Assembly (NCBI GenBank): GCA_963803125.1
Contig: CAWDLR010000003.1
Location: 1,178,001 to 1,242,000 of the forward strand
From: G963675935 sp963803125
GTDB taxonomy: Bacteria; Planctomycetota; Planctomycetia; Pirellulales; Thermoguttaceae
Direction of reading: 5' to 3'
DNA length: 64,000 bases
The stretch's first letter is position 1. The number at the start of each line of letters is the position of its first letter. The position numbers were made by a program, and so were the translations under genes. The notes under the pieces were generated by a model, which searched no databases, was not told the origin of the DNA, and saw nothing but the letters and a program-made list of their open reading frames with translations. Positions 27,158 through 35,619 of this stretch are shown piece by piece.

Positions 27158-27496
27158 GGTCGATCGGTCCTAATGGTCGAAGTAGTTGGTTGCAGCAGGG
27201 AAACGCGCCACGGAGACACGGAGGACACGGAGATGAGAGAGCGGAGGAAATGGACCGCAGAGGACGCAGAGGAAGGAATTCAGAAGGAAATTCTCTTTGA
27301 CACGCCAGATGATGTTAGTCCGATGAGAACTGTTTCTCGCGCTGCGTCTTCTCCCTCTGCGCGGTCTGCGCCTGTGCGGTGCTGCTTTCATTTCTTTCTC
27401 GTTTCTTCTTTCTCCTTGTCCTTCGTGTCTCCGTGGTGCACTTCCCTGCGTGGTGAACTCTTCCCAAAAGTTGCCAATTTCCCCGTTTCTTCGCTC
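27158..27496. repeat. Nested repeat region (CACGGAGACACGG outer, ACCGCAGAGG inner)
   Basis: 340 bases between the two UroD-like genes. Left outer arm CACGGAGACACGGAGGACAC (from 27209) is mirrored at 27412-27435 with few mismatches. Between them ACCGCAGAGGACGCAGAGG (27253-27271) is mirrored approximately at 27348-27380. No gene seen. Confidence 0.75.
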
Positions 27497-28573
27497 CTAA
27501 TGATACCATGAGTTCTTGGCGGCATCGACAAAGGCGAGGACGTTTTTCCAAGGGACTTCCGGTTCGAGAATGTGCGTCGGGGCGACGAGCAGGCCACCTT
27601 CGGGACCGAGCATCTGCTTTGCCCGGGCGACTGCGGCAGCCACCTCGGCCGGCGAGCCGAAGGGCATTGTACTCTGCGTGCCGACGCCGCCCCAGAAGGC
27701 GAGGCGGCCAGCGGATTTCGCCGTTATCTCCGCGAAATCGTTGCATTCGGGCTGCACGGGATTCAGGATGTCGATGCCGATGTCGATGTAGTCTTCGATC
27801 ATATTGCCGACCCGGCCGTCGCAGTGCATGAAGACCAACAGGTCGGGATTGATGTCTTTGGCAGCACGGATGATCGCGCGGGTCGGCTCTTTGAGAAAGG
27901 TCCGGTAGACGGCGAAGCTCATCATCGCGCCTTTTTGCGTGCCGACGTCGTCGCCCAGCCGCAGCACGTCGACGCCGAGGGCGGCCAGCCGCCGGGCCTG
28001 TTCGATCCGCAAGTCGGCGATCTTCCGGCAAATGGCGTGGCCCATCTCCGGCGCGGTCATGAAATCGATCAACAACTGTTCCATGCCCCGCATCAGCCAG
28101 GCCCGTTCGAAGATGGTCTGATAAAGCTCGCCGGTGACGGCGTAGCCGCGACGATGATAATCGGCGACTCGCTCGGCGAGCCCTTCGTAGCGATATTCGG
28201 CGGTGACGTCGGGCCAGGCGAACGACCGCACGTCGTCGGCGTTTGCGGCCGATTGTAGCGGGTGGAACTTGTACTCGACAAAATGCTCGATCGAACCGGG
28301 AACGCTGCCGCAGCCCCACTCGTCGAAACTCACGTTCGCCGGCAGCGGTTCGGCGAAGAAGCGGGCGAAGTCCGCCGGCCGCCGCGTCGGGTTCAGATCA
28401 ACGCTCCGCGTGTCAAAATCAAAATACTCGTCGGGCGAAACGTCCACCCCCGTTTCCCGCCGGTAGACCTGCAAAAGCGAGGGCGTGAACGCGCCCCAAC
28501 TGATCTCGAAGGGAATGCGATCAGGTTGTCCCCTTCGACGCAGCGCTGTCAGCACACGCTCGCGAGCGTTCAT
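27497..28573 (-). CDS. Uroporphyrinogen decarboxylase superfamily protein, copy 2
   Basis: 358 residues. MNARERVLTALRRRGQPDRIPFE opens the UroD-type barrel; LRLGDDVGTQKGAMMSFAVYRTFLKE and LLVFMHCDGRVGNMIEDYIDIGIDILNPVQPECNDF carry the His-Cys and later Cys that fit a zinc site like the MtaA group. GGVGTQSTMPFG and the C-terminal THILEPEVPWKNVLAFVDA complete the family pattern. It differs clearly from copy 1, so this is an old pair, not a recent duplication. It lies just downstream of a GH106 gene (28583) on the same strand with a gap of only 9 bases, strongly suggesting co-transcription with that glycosidase. Confidence 0.88.
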   Translation of the reverse strand: MNARERVLTALRRRGQPDRIPFEISWGAFTPSLLQVYRRETGVDVSPDEYFDFDTRSVDLNPTRRPADFARFFAEPLPANVSFDEWGCGSVPGSIEHFVEYKFHPLQSAANADDVRSFAWPDVTAEYRYEGLAERVADYHRRGYAVTGELYQTIFERAWLMRGMEQLLIDFMTAPEMGHAICRKIADLRIEQARRLAALGVDVLRLGDDVGTQKGAMMSFAVYRTFLKEPTRAIIRAAKDINPDLLVFMHCDGRVGNMIEDYIDIGIDILNPVQPECNDFAEITAKSAGRLAFWGGVGTQSTMPFGSPAEVAAAVARAKQMLGPEGGLLVAPTHILEPEVPWKNVLAFVDAAKNSWYH

Positions 28574-28582
28574 GGTTCGCTA

Positions 28583-31504
28583 TCACTCCGTCTCCATCAG
28601 TCGCACCGGTCCCACGAGGCCCGATTCAAGCAGTGGCTGATTCTTGTTGAATCCGATGTTCGTCTTGGTGAGGCGTTTTTCCACCGGCAGGGCGGCATCG
28701 CCGATGAGGCCGTTGGGCCAAAGGTTGGTCACGGCGATTTCCAGGCTGTTGCCCTCGGGCTTGAGAGCTTCGGTGACATCGACCCGCCAAGGCGCGGTCC
28801 AGATGGTGCCGAGGTTCGTGCCGTTGAGCCGGACCTCGGCGAGATCGCGGACCGCGCCGAGATCGAGATAGATTCGCTTACCCGCTCGGCGCAACGGCTC
28901 GGCGAGGTCGAACGTCTTCCGGTAGGCGGCGGTTCCCGAATAGAACCTGACGCCGTCCTCCGGGCGCATTGGCCACGAGACGAGTCGATCGAACTGCACC
29001 GATGCAGGTCCGCCCCATTTCGGATCAAACTGGACGGTCCAGGGACCGGTCAACTCCTGAGCCGGTTTGAGCGTCTCAAAGTTCATGCCCGTGGCCTGTG
29101 CCAGCGATGCCGGCGCACGGAACACCACAAACACCGAGCCGTAGGGGGCCAGGCGGAGCGGCAGGGCAGTTCGGCCGTTGGCAATGGTATAGGAACCCAC
29201 TGCTCGCGTCGCGCCCGTCACCGGATCCCAGAACTCGGGTGCCTTGCCGTCAACGCGAAAGGTGCAAGTCGCGGATTCTTTGCGGCCGTTGCGGTTGGCG
29301 AGGAAATAGATCTCCGCGCCGCCCGCCGTGCGATGGATGAAATCGATGAAGCCGCCGGCGTCGCCGCTGTACTCGAAGTCGGGCGGAACGCCGTTGGCTG
29401 CCAGAACCTCGCGCAGCTTCTTGCCCCAGATGACGCGTCCCTTTCCGAAACGGTGTTCGGTAATGGTCTTGCCGTCGCAGGGGCTCCACACTTCGGCGGC
29501 CAGCCGCTTGACTTCCTCATCACAAGTGGGATAGTTCTTCAGACCGGTGTCGCTTTCCGGTCTTGGCCCGACCACCGTGGCGCCCGCCGCCACGAGATCG
29601 TGAATCTTCTGGAGGACTTCGACCGGCATGGCGTTTCGCTCGGGCAAGACTAATAGGCGATAGCTCATGCCGTCGGGCAGCACGATCCGGCCGTCGCGGA
29701 CGGTCATTCGCGTCAGCAGGACTTCCACGTTGCACGCGTCGTAATTGTAGCCGGCGCCCAGCGAGGGATCGACGTGTTTCGGCTCGACGAAGTTCGGGAT
29801 CCCGTCGCCGTAATAGTAGCACACGTCGGCGACGAAAAGCCCGCGTTGCAGCAGATAGGAACAGCGGGCGAGGTAGTCGGTGAACGCTTTGGCCTGATTC
29901 CACCAGGTGATTTTCCGGTTGAAGTGCGTGCCGGCGTGAAACTCGTTGCCCGGTGTACCGTCCCCCTGTTGCGTGGCAGTCGAAAAGATAAACAGCCAAT
30001 TGAACCCTTCGCAGAAGGCTCGGTCGGCGGTCGGCTTCAGCGAGGCGGGAGAATCGGTCCACTGGAGGAACGAGGTGAACGCCTCGGCGGCGGCCAGCCG
30101 CTTGCCGTAGACGTGCGCGGCCGAGGCCGTCTGTTTTCCGTTGACAATCGGCGAATTTCCACCCCAAGTTCCATCCTGCCAGAACTCACCCATCGGAATA
30201 TCGCAGCGGCCGAGATTTTTCAGGCTATCCAGGGGCATCACTTTGGGACAGCACGGGCCGGCGGCCTCGCTCTGGTTCAGCAAGTCGCCCGCGTGCGCCA
30301 ATGCGGTAAAGCGGCCGAAGTAGTGTTCGGCCACGCAATCGGCCAGCGTCCTGCGGTAGTCGTGCAGGAAGCGGTCGGTGATCTCGGCGCTACCGACGAT
30401 GCTGCCGGAAAGCGCAGCCAGGTAGGGCTCGGCATCGTACCCGCGGCAGCGGCGGAAGTCCTTCAGGAACGTCTGCGACCAGTTCGGGATGTTGATCTCC
30501 CAACTGTCGATCTGCACGGAGCGGAAGGTCTTGCCGGCCAGACCGCCCACGTCGCGCAGCAGGATTTCCGACGTGTTCCTAAAATGGTTGTCGAGCGCGG
30601 CGGCACGCAACGGATCTGCTTCCCATCCGTCATCTCCTGGAGCCCCGCATGTGGTGCGCGCGCCGGTGAGCGTGCAGCCCGTACGAAGAATGGTCCATTG
30701 GCCCTCCGGCACGTCCCACGTGAGCGTGCCGTCGGGGGCGAGCTTCGTCGCCAGGTCGATCACCTTGGCGGGGTCGATTGCCGTTTCTCCCGGAATCGGC
30801 TTCAACGGCGTCAGAATCGCGTCGCACACGTGGCGGATCGGCGTCAGGGGGAGGTCGCCTGCGCTGTCCTGCGCACTCTTGATCGCCAATAATCTCTGTT
30901 GGGCGGGGTTTGAGGGACCAGGACTGAGCGGCTGGGCCGGAAACGCCTGAACGTTGACATCCCAGTAGCGCTCGAGCATCGGCGGCCGCGGCAACTTCTC
31001 GGCGAACTTCCGCGGTCCCTTGACTGTGAGCTTCGACTGCACGAATTTTTTGCAGGCGTCGTCAGCGGCAATCCACGGCCCTCCGGCGTTCCAACCGCTG
31101 CACGGCATCAGACTTACGCCAAGCCCCAGCCGGTCGGCTTCACGAACCGTATGGCGGAACAGTTCCCGCCACTGCGGACTCATGAAGTGCGGGCCCGATG
31201 CCACGTGGCCCTGGAGAGCGGCAAGGCTATAGACCGTCACCCCGCCGATTCCTTTGTCCTTCAGCTCCTGCAAGTCGGCGGTGATTGTCGCCTTGGTGAC
31301 ATTGTCGTTCAGCCAGAACCACCAGACCCACGGTCGTGCGGAGTCGGGCGGCTTCTGAAAGCCCTTGGCCAGTTCAGCGGCCGCCGTGAGGATCTTCGCC
31401 GGCGGCCGGGCGGAGTCGGCCGACGACGCGAGGCCGCAGCCAAACGCCACAGCCACGATCGGCAATGCCAGGCGCACCGTTGCTCGGGCGAGAGGTTTCA
31501 ACAT
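28583..31504 (-). CDS. Glycoside hydrolase family 106-like enzyme (alpha-L-rhamnosidase type), secreted
   Basis: 973 residues with a signal peptide (about 1-29, ending LASSAD). The region after PPDSARPWVWWFWLNDNVTKATITADLQELKDKGIGGV (about 50-90) is a hallmark of GH106, as are GVSLMPCSGWNAGG and the long barrel with acidic residues (VQIDSWEINIPNWSQTF; ITDRFLHDYRRTLADCVAEHYF). The C-terminal part (about 790-960) is a beta-sandwich like the sugar-binding domain of GH2 (LDLGAVRDLAEVRLNGTNLG). These enzymes remove terminal rhamnose from plant or algal polysaccharides and pectin-like glycans. The downstream UroD-like pair may belong to the same catabolic unit. Confidence 0.87.
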   Translation of the reverse strand: MLKPLARATVRLALPIVAVAFGCGLASSADSARPPAKILTAAAELAKGFQKPPDSARPWVWWFWLNDNVTKATITADLQELKDKGIGGVTVYSLAALQGHVASGPHFMSPQWRELFRHTVREADRLGLGVSLMPCSGWNAGGPWIAADDACKKFVQSKLTVKGPRKFAEKLPRPPMLERYWDVNVQAFPAQPLSPGPSNPAQQRLLAIKSAQDSAGDLPLTPIRHVCDAILTPLKPIPGETAIDPAKVIDLATKLAPDGTLTWDVPEGQWTILRTGCTLTGARTTCGAPGDDGWEADPLRAAALDNHFRNTSEILLRDVGGLAGKTFRSVQIDSWEINIPNWSQTFLKDFRRCRGYDAEPYLAALSGSIVGSAEITDRFLHDYRRTLADCVAEHYFGRFTALAHAGDLLNQSEAAGPCCPKVMPLDSLKNLGRCDIPMGEFWQDGTWGGNSPIVNGKQTASAAHVYGKRLAAAEAFTSFLQWTDSPASLKPTADRAFCEGFNWLFIFSTATQQGDGTPGNEFHAGTHFNRKITWWNQAKAFTDYLARCSYLLQRGLFVADVCYYYGDGIPNFVEPKHVDPSLGAGYNYDACNVEVLLTRMTVRDGRIVLPDGMSYRLLVLPERNAMPVEVLQKIHDLVAAGATVVGPRPESDTGLKNYPTCDEEVKRLAAEVWSPCDGKTITEHRFGKGRVIWGKKLREVLAANGVPPDFEYSGDAGGFIDFIHRTAGGAEIYFLANRNGRKESATCTFRVDGKAPEFWDPVTGATRAVGSYTIANGRTALPLRLAPYGSVFVVFRAPASLAQATGMNFETLKPAQELTGPWTVQFDPKWGGPASVQFDRLVSWPMRPEDGVRFYSGTAAYRKTFDLAEPLRRAGKRIYLDLGAVRDLAEVRLNGTNLGTIWTAPWRVDVTEALKPEGNSLEIAVTNLWPNGLIGDAALPVEKRLTKTNIGFNKNQPLLESGLVGPVRLMETE

Positions 31505-31621
31505 GGGAGTGGTTTCCTAGGTCTGAATTGCGTGTCCTGACAGTTACCCAACGCCGCGTGGACGCAGCGGCTAAACGGACGGGCATTCCTTAATCCCTTA
31601 TCCGAAATCCCTCATCCCCTT

Positions 31622-32791
31622 TCAACCGCCCGAGCCGAGAGTCAATGGGACATCCAACTTTTGGCCGGCGCGAATCACCGTGATGACAACTTGCTGGCCG
31701 GGCTGCTTGGCTTCGACGACGTTCAGGAAATCCTCGGCCGTTCTGACGGGTTGGCCGTCAACGGCGACGATCAGGTCGGCGGCGGCCCAATTGACGGTCC
31801 GGTATCGCGTGACAAAGGGACCTTGCCGCTGCTCGCGCTCCTCGATCCGCGGGCCGCGCAGGCCGGCACGCTGCGCGGGGCCATCGGGAGCCATTACCAC
31901 GACCAACAGCCCCCGGTCAGTTTGCAGGGCCTTGACGATGCCGGCGTCCGGCCGCTGCACCCGACCGGTCTGAATAAGCTGCGGCACAACCCGCGCGATC
32001 GTATTGACGGGAATGGCGAAACCGACGCCGGCGCTCTGGTCGGCCTTGCTGCTGGCGATGGCCGTACTCATGCCGATCAGGCGGGCATGGCTATCCAGCA
32101 AGGGGCCGCCGGAACTACCGGGGTTCAACGCGGCATCGACTTGAATGATCGACTTCAGCGGCATCGGGCCGTGGCGGCTGGGCAACGTGCGGTCAAGGCT
32201 GGAGATGATGCCGGTGCTCATCGTTCGCTCGAAACCGAACGGGTTGCCAATGGCGAATACTCGTTGGCCCACCAGCAGATTCGACGAACTGCCGAAGGCG
32301 ACGGGGAAGAGCTTTTCCGGCGGGGCCTTGATCTTCAGCACGGCCACGTCGGTCTCGGCGTCGCCGCCGACGAGATTGGCGACGTAACTGCTGCCGTCGA
32401 AAAGGGTCACGTCGATGTTTTTGGCCGATTCGACCACGTGAAAGTTCGTCAGGATATGACCCTGGCGATCGATGACGCTGCCGCTGCCTTCGCCTTGCGA
32501 CTCGTAGGTCAGCAGGAAATTGCCCGAGACCTCTTTGGTGTTGATATTCACCACACTTCGGTTCACCTGCTGATAGACGAAGACGTTGACGCGTTCGTCG
32601 GGGGTGAGGGAATCGAGCTGCGAGCTCCCGCCCGCGGCGGGCTGGGGCATGGCGACTGCTGCCGGCGGCGACCAAGGCGTAGCGTCTTGCGCGACGGACT
32701 GCGAATCGGTTAGCGGTGGACTGTGCAGACCGAAGGCCGCCAATCCCCCCACAACTGCGGACAGGACGCACAACAGCACGGCTTTTCTCAT
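31622..32791 (-). CDS. HtrA/DegP-like trypsin-type serine protease with one PDZ domain
   Basis: 389 residues from the ATG at 32791; GGAGG sits 8 bases upstream (an in-frame GTG 9 bases earlier is less well placed). N-terminal signal or anchor (about 1-25), Gln/Pro-rich linker, then the protease domain with the triad H118 (TNFHVV), D148 (ETDVAVLK) and S227 (NPGSSGGPL). One PDZ domain follows (about 270-385) with an unusual insert (GPRIEEREQRQGPFVTRYRTVNWAAADLIVAVDG). HtrA proteins degrade misfolded envelope proteins. It stands apart from the GH106 gene by 118 bases. Confidence 0.94.
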   Translation of the reverse strand: MRKAVLLCVLSAVVGGLAAFGLHSPPLTDSQSVAQDATPWSPPAAVAMPQPAAGGSSQLDSLTPDERVNVFVYQQVNRSVVNINTKEVSGNFLLTYESQGEGSGSVIDRQGHILTNFHVVESAKNIDVTLFDGSSYVANLVGGDAETDVAVLKIKAPPEKLFPVAFGSSSNLLVGQRVFAIGNPFGFERTMSTGIISSLDRTLPSRHGPMPLKSIIQVDAALNPGSSGGPLLDSHARLIGMSTAIASSKADQSAGVGFAIPVNTIARVVPQLIQTGRVQRPDAGIVKALQTDRGLLVVVMAPDGPAQRAGLRGPRIEEREQRQGPFVTRYRTVNWAAADLIVAVDGQPVRTAEDFLNVVEAKQPGQQVVITVIRAGQKLDVPLTLGSGG

Positions 32792-32936
32792 ATCAAACAC
32801 CTCCGCGTGAAAACTGCGCAGGAAAAAACGGGTGGAGCAACGAAACCACCGCTACATCCAAGTATAGCGGCCTGTGGGAGGGAATTCGAGGGGCGGGCAG
32901 GCGGAGCAACGGACCAAAATGGCCCCCAGCCGCTTA

Positions 32937-32998
32937 TTGAATCTCCTTAGCGCCGATCAGCGTCCGCAGCCGCGATGGCTTCCGAAGCGCCTGGCCAA
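32937..32998 (-). pseudogene. Remnant of the 3' end of a second HTH-receiver regulator gene
   Basis: On the minus strand a short frame reads ...LRKPSRLRTLIGAKEIQ then stop, matching the C-terminus of the intact regulator at 33883-34455 (KKPF...ERLRTLIGAKKELV). The core GCGCC(G/A)ATCAGCGTCCGC (plus strand) is nearly identical at the two loci. Only the last ~20 codons survive. Confidence 0.55.
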
Positions 32999-33008
32999 CG
33001 GATCTGCG

Positions 33009-33455
33009 TCACAAATGTTCAAGATCGTCCAGGTCTTTCTTTCTGGCGAGCGTTTGCTTGTTGGTCCGCAGGTGATGCAGATCAATGATGCTTACTTCGA
33101 TTCCGTCCAGGACGGCCCGAGTGCGGCTCGTGTAACACTCGGCGAAAACAACACCGGTAACGCCTGTCAAGAGGCCGATCCGCAACGGCGGCACGCCGAT
33201 ACGCAAGACGGCGTCTTCCGTCAGGAAGAGAGTGGCCGACGCCGTCGTCTTCGAGAAGCCGAAGCGTTCGAACACGCGGGCCATGCCGGCAGCGTTCACC
33301 TCGCTCACGGCGATCCGAACGTCCAGGTCACCGGTGGCGCGCGGGTAGCCGTAGTACCCAACCGCGTACCCGCCGACGAGAAGATATTCAACTCTCTCCG
33401 AGTTGAGCAACTGCAAGAACTCTTTGAAGTCGGGCGGAAGTCGGATCGTAGCCAT
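33009..33455 (-). CDS. Nucleotidyltransferase, AbiEii/MNT-like, possible toxin
   Basis: 148 residues from the ATG at 33455. Starts with ATIRLPPDFKEFLQLLNSERVEYLLVGGYAVGYYGYPRATGDLDVRI: the GG-Y-A...(R)xTxDLDV pattern is the nucleotidyltransferase catalytic motif (G-G/S and D-x-D, here DLDV) of the minimal-NTase group often found in toxin-antitoxin loci and annotated DUF6036-like. A later DGIEVSIIDLHHLRTNKQTLARKKDLDDLEHL is the common C-terminal signature (residue K helps catalysis). It overlaps the upstream small gene by 68 bases in a different frame. Confidence 0.85.
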   Translation of the reverse strand: MATIRLPPDFKEFLQLLNSERVEYLLVGGYAVGYYGYPRATGDLDVRIAVSEVNAAGMARVFERFGFSKTTASATLFLTEDAVLRIGVPPLRIGLLTGVTGVVFAECYTSRTRAVLDGIEVSIIDLHHLRTNKQTLARKKDLDDLEHL

Positions 33456-33576
33456 AACTGATCGCCCGCAACAACTCCATCGCCTCCAAGCGCTCGTCCG
33501 GCGTCTTCGACAGCCAGAATTGGCGGTCGTTCGGCTCCTCGGCAAGCGGCGTTACCGTGAGAGTCGTCCTGTCCAT
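33388..33576 (-). CDS. Small partner gene of the nucleotidyltransferase, possible antitoxin
   Basis: 62 residues from the ATG at 33576 (MDRTTLTVTPLAEEPNDRQFWLSKTP...). The middle, DERLEAMELLRAISYGYDPTSARLQRVLAVAQ, has the pattern 'rxxaxexlRxxxyGydptxxRlqRvLevve' seen in small proteins encoded directly before NTases of this type. Its 3' end overlaps the NTase start, indicating translational coupling. No DNA-binding motif is obvious. Longer starts (33612) exist, but this ATG fits the family length. Confidence 0.75.
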   Translation of the reverse strand: MDRTTLTVTPLAEEPNDRQFWLSKTPDERLEAMELLRAISYGYDPTSARLQRVLAVAQLGES

Positions 33577-33882
33577 CCGCGCCGATTCTACAAGCCCACC
33601 CATCGACATCAATTCTACCCGCGCGATTGCGGCGCGTCAACGTTTTCGCGCGCACCGTTTGCTCGCCGGCGACGCAGTCGCCGCACCGGCAAGGACAGAT
33701 CGCTCAGCGGGGTCGTGCGATCTGTGGGGTCGTGCAAACTGTGCGGGCTGGCGAGACTGCGAAAGTCGCTTGCGCGTGCCCAAGAAAAAGTTATCCGTCG
33801 CGGGGGTCAATCCGCGACGGGTTAGGTTGAATCGGCGATATATCTTGCTACTGCCGGTCGAGGTCAAACCTCCGCACTGGCA
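33577..33882. promoter_or_regulatory. Intergenic region with three hairpins upstream of the NTase pair
   Basis: Between the small partner gene and the regulator gene. Inverted repeats: TTGCTCGCCGGCGAC/GTCGCCGCACCGGCAA (about 33659-33692), CAGATCGC/GCGATCTG (33693-33723) and CCGTCGCGG/CCGCGACGG (about 33797-33820). They may be repeats or operators for the pair; no clear promoter read. Confidence 0.4.
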
Positions 33883-34455
33883 TCAAACAAGCTCTTTCTT
33901 GGCGCCAATCAGCGTCCGCAGCCGCTCGGCAAGCAGGGCCGAGTCGAACGGCTTCTTGAACGTCTCGTTGATCGCCGAGCGGTCGAAGCTCAGCGAACTG
34001 CCGTCGTCGGGCAACAAGGCGATCAGAATAATCTCGGAAAACTCGCTGTTGCGGCGAAGATTCTGGCAGATTTGCAGGGCTTCCGTGCGCCCGATCGAGA
34101 AGTCCACCACAATGCAATCCGGGTGGAAGCTCTCGGCTTGGATGCCGGCGTCGAAACCACTGGCGGCCACGGCCGCCTTGAACGAACGCTCCAGCGGCAG
34201 CTCGCGCTTGAGGTTCTCGATCAAGACCTGATCCTGCGCAACGATCAGGACCTTGGCCATTGCCTCATCTTCCAAATCGCCCAACGGCATCCCGTGCTCC
34301 TTGAGGAATCGAATCAAGTACTCACGAGGAATGCGTCGGTCTTGCGATCCGGGTATGCGATACCCTTTTAGCCGGCCCGAGTCAAACCACTTGCTGACGG
34401 TGCGCGGGGCCACCTTACATATCTTGGCGACCTGACCAGTTGTGAAGACCTTCAT
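33883..34455 (-). CDS. Helix-turn-helix (excisionase/MerR-like) plus receiver-domain regulator
   Basis: 190 residues. Residues 1-55 form an excisionase/MerR-type DNA-binding domain (FTTGQVAKICKVAPRTVSKWFDSGRLKGYRIPG..RRIPREYLIRFLKEHG). Residues about 68-185 resemble a response-regulator receiver (AKVLIVAQDQ..., then CIVVDFSIG with the phosphorylatable Asp, LIALLP and KKPFDSALL with the switch Lys). The N-terminal acidic pocket is degenerate (AQDQ instead of DDD), so phosphorylation is uncertain. HTH-receiver proteins of this order are common in planctomycetes; targets unknown. It is monocistronic and reads toward the NTase module. Confidence 0.85.
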   Translation of the reverse strand: MKVFTTGQVAKICKVAPRTVSKWFDSGRLKGYRIPGSQDRRIPREYLIRFLKEHGMPLGDLEDEAMAKVLIVAQDQVLIENLKRELPLERSFKAAVAASGFDAGIQAESFHPDCIVVDFSIGRTEALQICQNLRRNSEFSEIILIALLPDDGSSLSFDRSAINETFKKPFDSALLAERLRTLIGAKKELV

Positions 34456-35619
34456 CGCAGACTCTCCGATATTCTATTCACGTTGGTTTGGGTTGTATCT
34501 CGGCGGGATGGACATCCTGCCGATCGCTCTCGGCCCCTGAAACCCGCGGATCTGCTCCGGTTTCACGCTCCTTCGTCCCCGTCGTCTCCGCCGACAGGCA
34601 CTCCGCAGGCATCTGGGTCGGGGCCTTCCGTAATTCGCTACGCCTGTTTGGCTATGGTTCAGCTCCTTCTGACCCGCGCCGCACTAATTACATCGGCAAC
34701 CAGGGCAACCGGAAGCCAGAGAAAATCCGTAAAATAGGGAAGTTGCCTTTCAACCAACCTGTCTTAGTTTCCCCCGGCGTCCGAACGCACGCTACCGGCG
34801 AATCGCTTGCTGGATCTACAGGAGGGGACGAGCGAACCGTGCCGCTACGGAGAGACAATCGCGGCGCCGGGCAAGGCATGGCCTTTGTGGCAGGTTCCCC
34901 CCTGCAAGCCCCGTCCCAATCAGCGGGTTTGTACAACAACCTCGCTGCGGAACAAGGCTTCCGTTGTGTTACTTCGATCCCCGTCCCACTGCGACTTTAG
35001 AGAGTTTCTCCGATTGTAGCGAACGGACCGAGGGTGATGATCGTAGCGGCAATGTCGCCACCTCCCGCGCCCGGCGGGAATTGTCTCAAAACGGTTTTGG
35101 CAGCGACACACTGCCAGCGGGCCATCAGCTTTCAGCGGTCAGCTATCAGGGGTCAAGTTTCCGAGAGCAAAACTGCCGGGGGCGCATTTTATTAGGAGGG
35201 AATCGCGCAGCAACGCCCAAGATTGCCTCGCTGACTGCTGGAAGCTGATTGCTGACGGCTTTTCGGCTGCCCACTTACCCCCACTACGCTCTCAGAGCCA
35301 GCGGTGCGAGACCACAGATCCGAGGGGTTCGCCAGCGCAGCGGCCTCGGCTCAAGAGCCAATCAGTTATTCAAGTTGGGTAACAATGTTTGACGTGGCGC
35401 GGGCATCTTGCCCGTGTTTCTCGGCCGCGGGCAGGATGCCCGTGCCACCCAATGCCAAGGCTTGATTGGAAGCGGTTTTGATGTAATCTTTTGCGAGGTC
35501 GAGGGTTGCGTTGAAAATGTGCTTTGGGAAAATGGCGGTGAATTGACCGCGCATGAAAAAGCCGTTCCAGCAATGATAGGGGGTCACAACACCAAACCCC
35601 ATCATGGAAGGAACGGCAA
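34456..35619. other. Long noncoding stretch with repeats, 1.1 kb
   Basis: No convincing gene. 34456-35100 has open frames without coding character. 35120-35260 contains AGCTTTCAGCGGTCAGCTAT and related GCTGACTGCTGGAAGCTGAT units, a dispersed repeat. 35394-35448 is the palindrome listed separately. 35449-35619 precedes the decayed transposase and may belong to that element; I could not identify its ends. Confidence 0.6.
35394..35448. repeat. Palindromic repeat (GTGGCACGGGCATCCTGCCCG type)
   Basis: GTGGCGCGGGCATCTTGCCC (from 35394) is mirrored at 35428-35448 with two mismatches. Intergenic, upstream of the IS4 remnant. Confidence 0.8.

Larger units (their letters stand above)
32950..33925. repeat. 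24-bp direct repeats flanking the nucleotidyltransferase module
   Basis: GCGCCGATCAGCGTCCGCAG... at 32950-32973 and GCGCCAATCAGCGTCCGCAG... at 33902-33925 (23 of 24 identical) bracket the pair of genes at 33009-33576. Both are the 3' ends of the same regulator gene, one truncated and one intact. This looks like a module that entered or duplicated at a gene 3' end. Confidence 0.7.

Noticed and set aside
27170..27450. CACGGAGACACGG repeats considered as coding (part of the UroD gene transcript)
   Set aside because: Frames are low-complexity; the sequence is a known-looking intergenic repeat with inverted symmetry.
26147..27511. 454-residue plus-strand frame opposite the first UroD-like gene
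   Set aside because: Antisense shadow; the UroD-like gene has clear family motifs.
34488..35000. 170-residue open frame ending NLAAEQGFRCVTSIP, superficially like a formylglycine-generating-enzyme or diversity-retroelement C-terminus
   Set aside because: Only the GFRC ending matches; no upstream domain, no template repeat and no reverse transcriptase. Composition looks noncoding.
34805..35000. GC-rich structured stretch considered as a small RNA (6S, SRP or RNase P)
   Set aside because: None of the conserved cores of these RNAs could be found.
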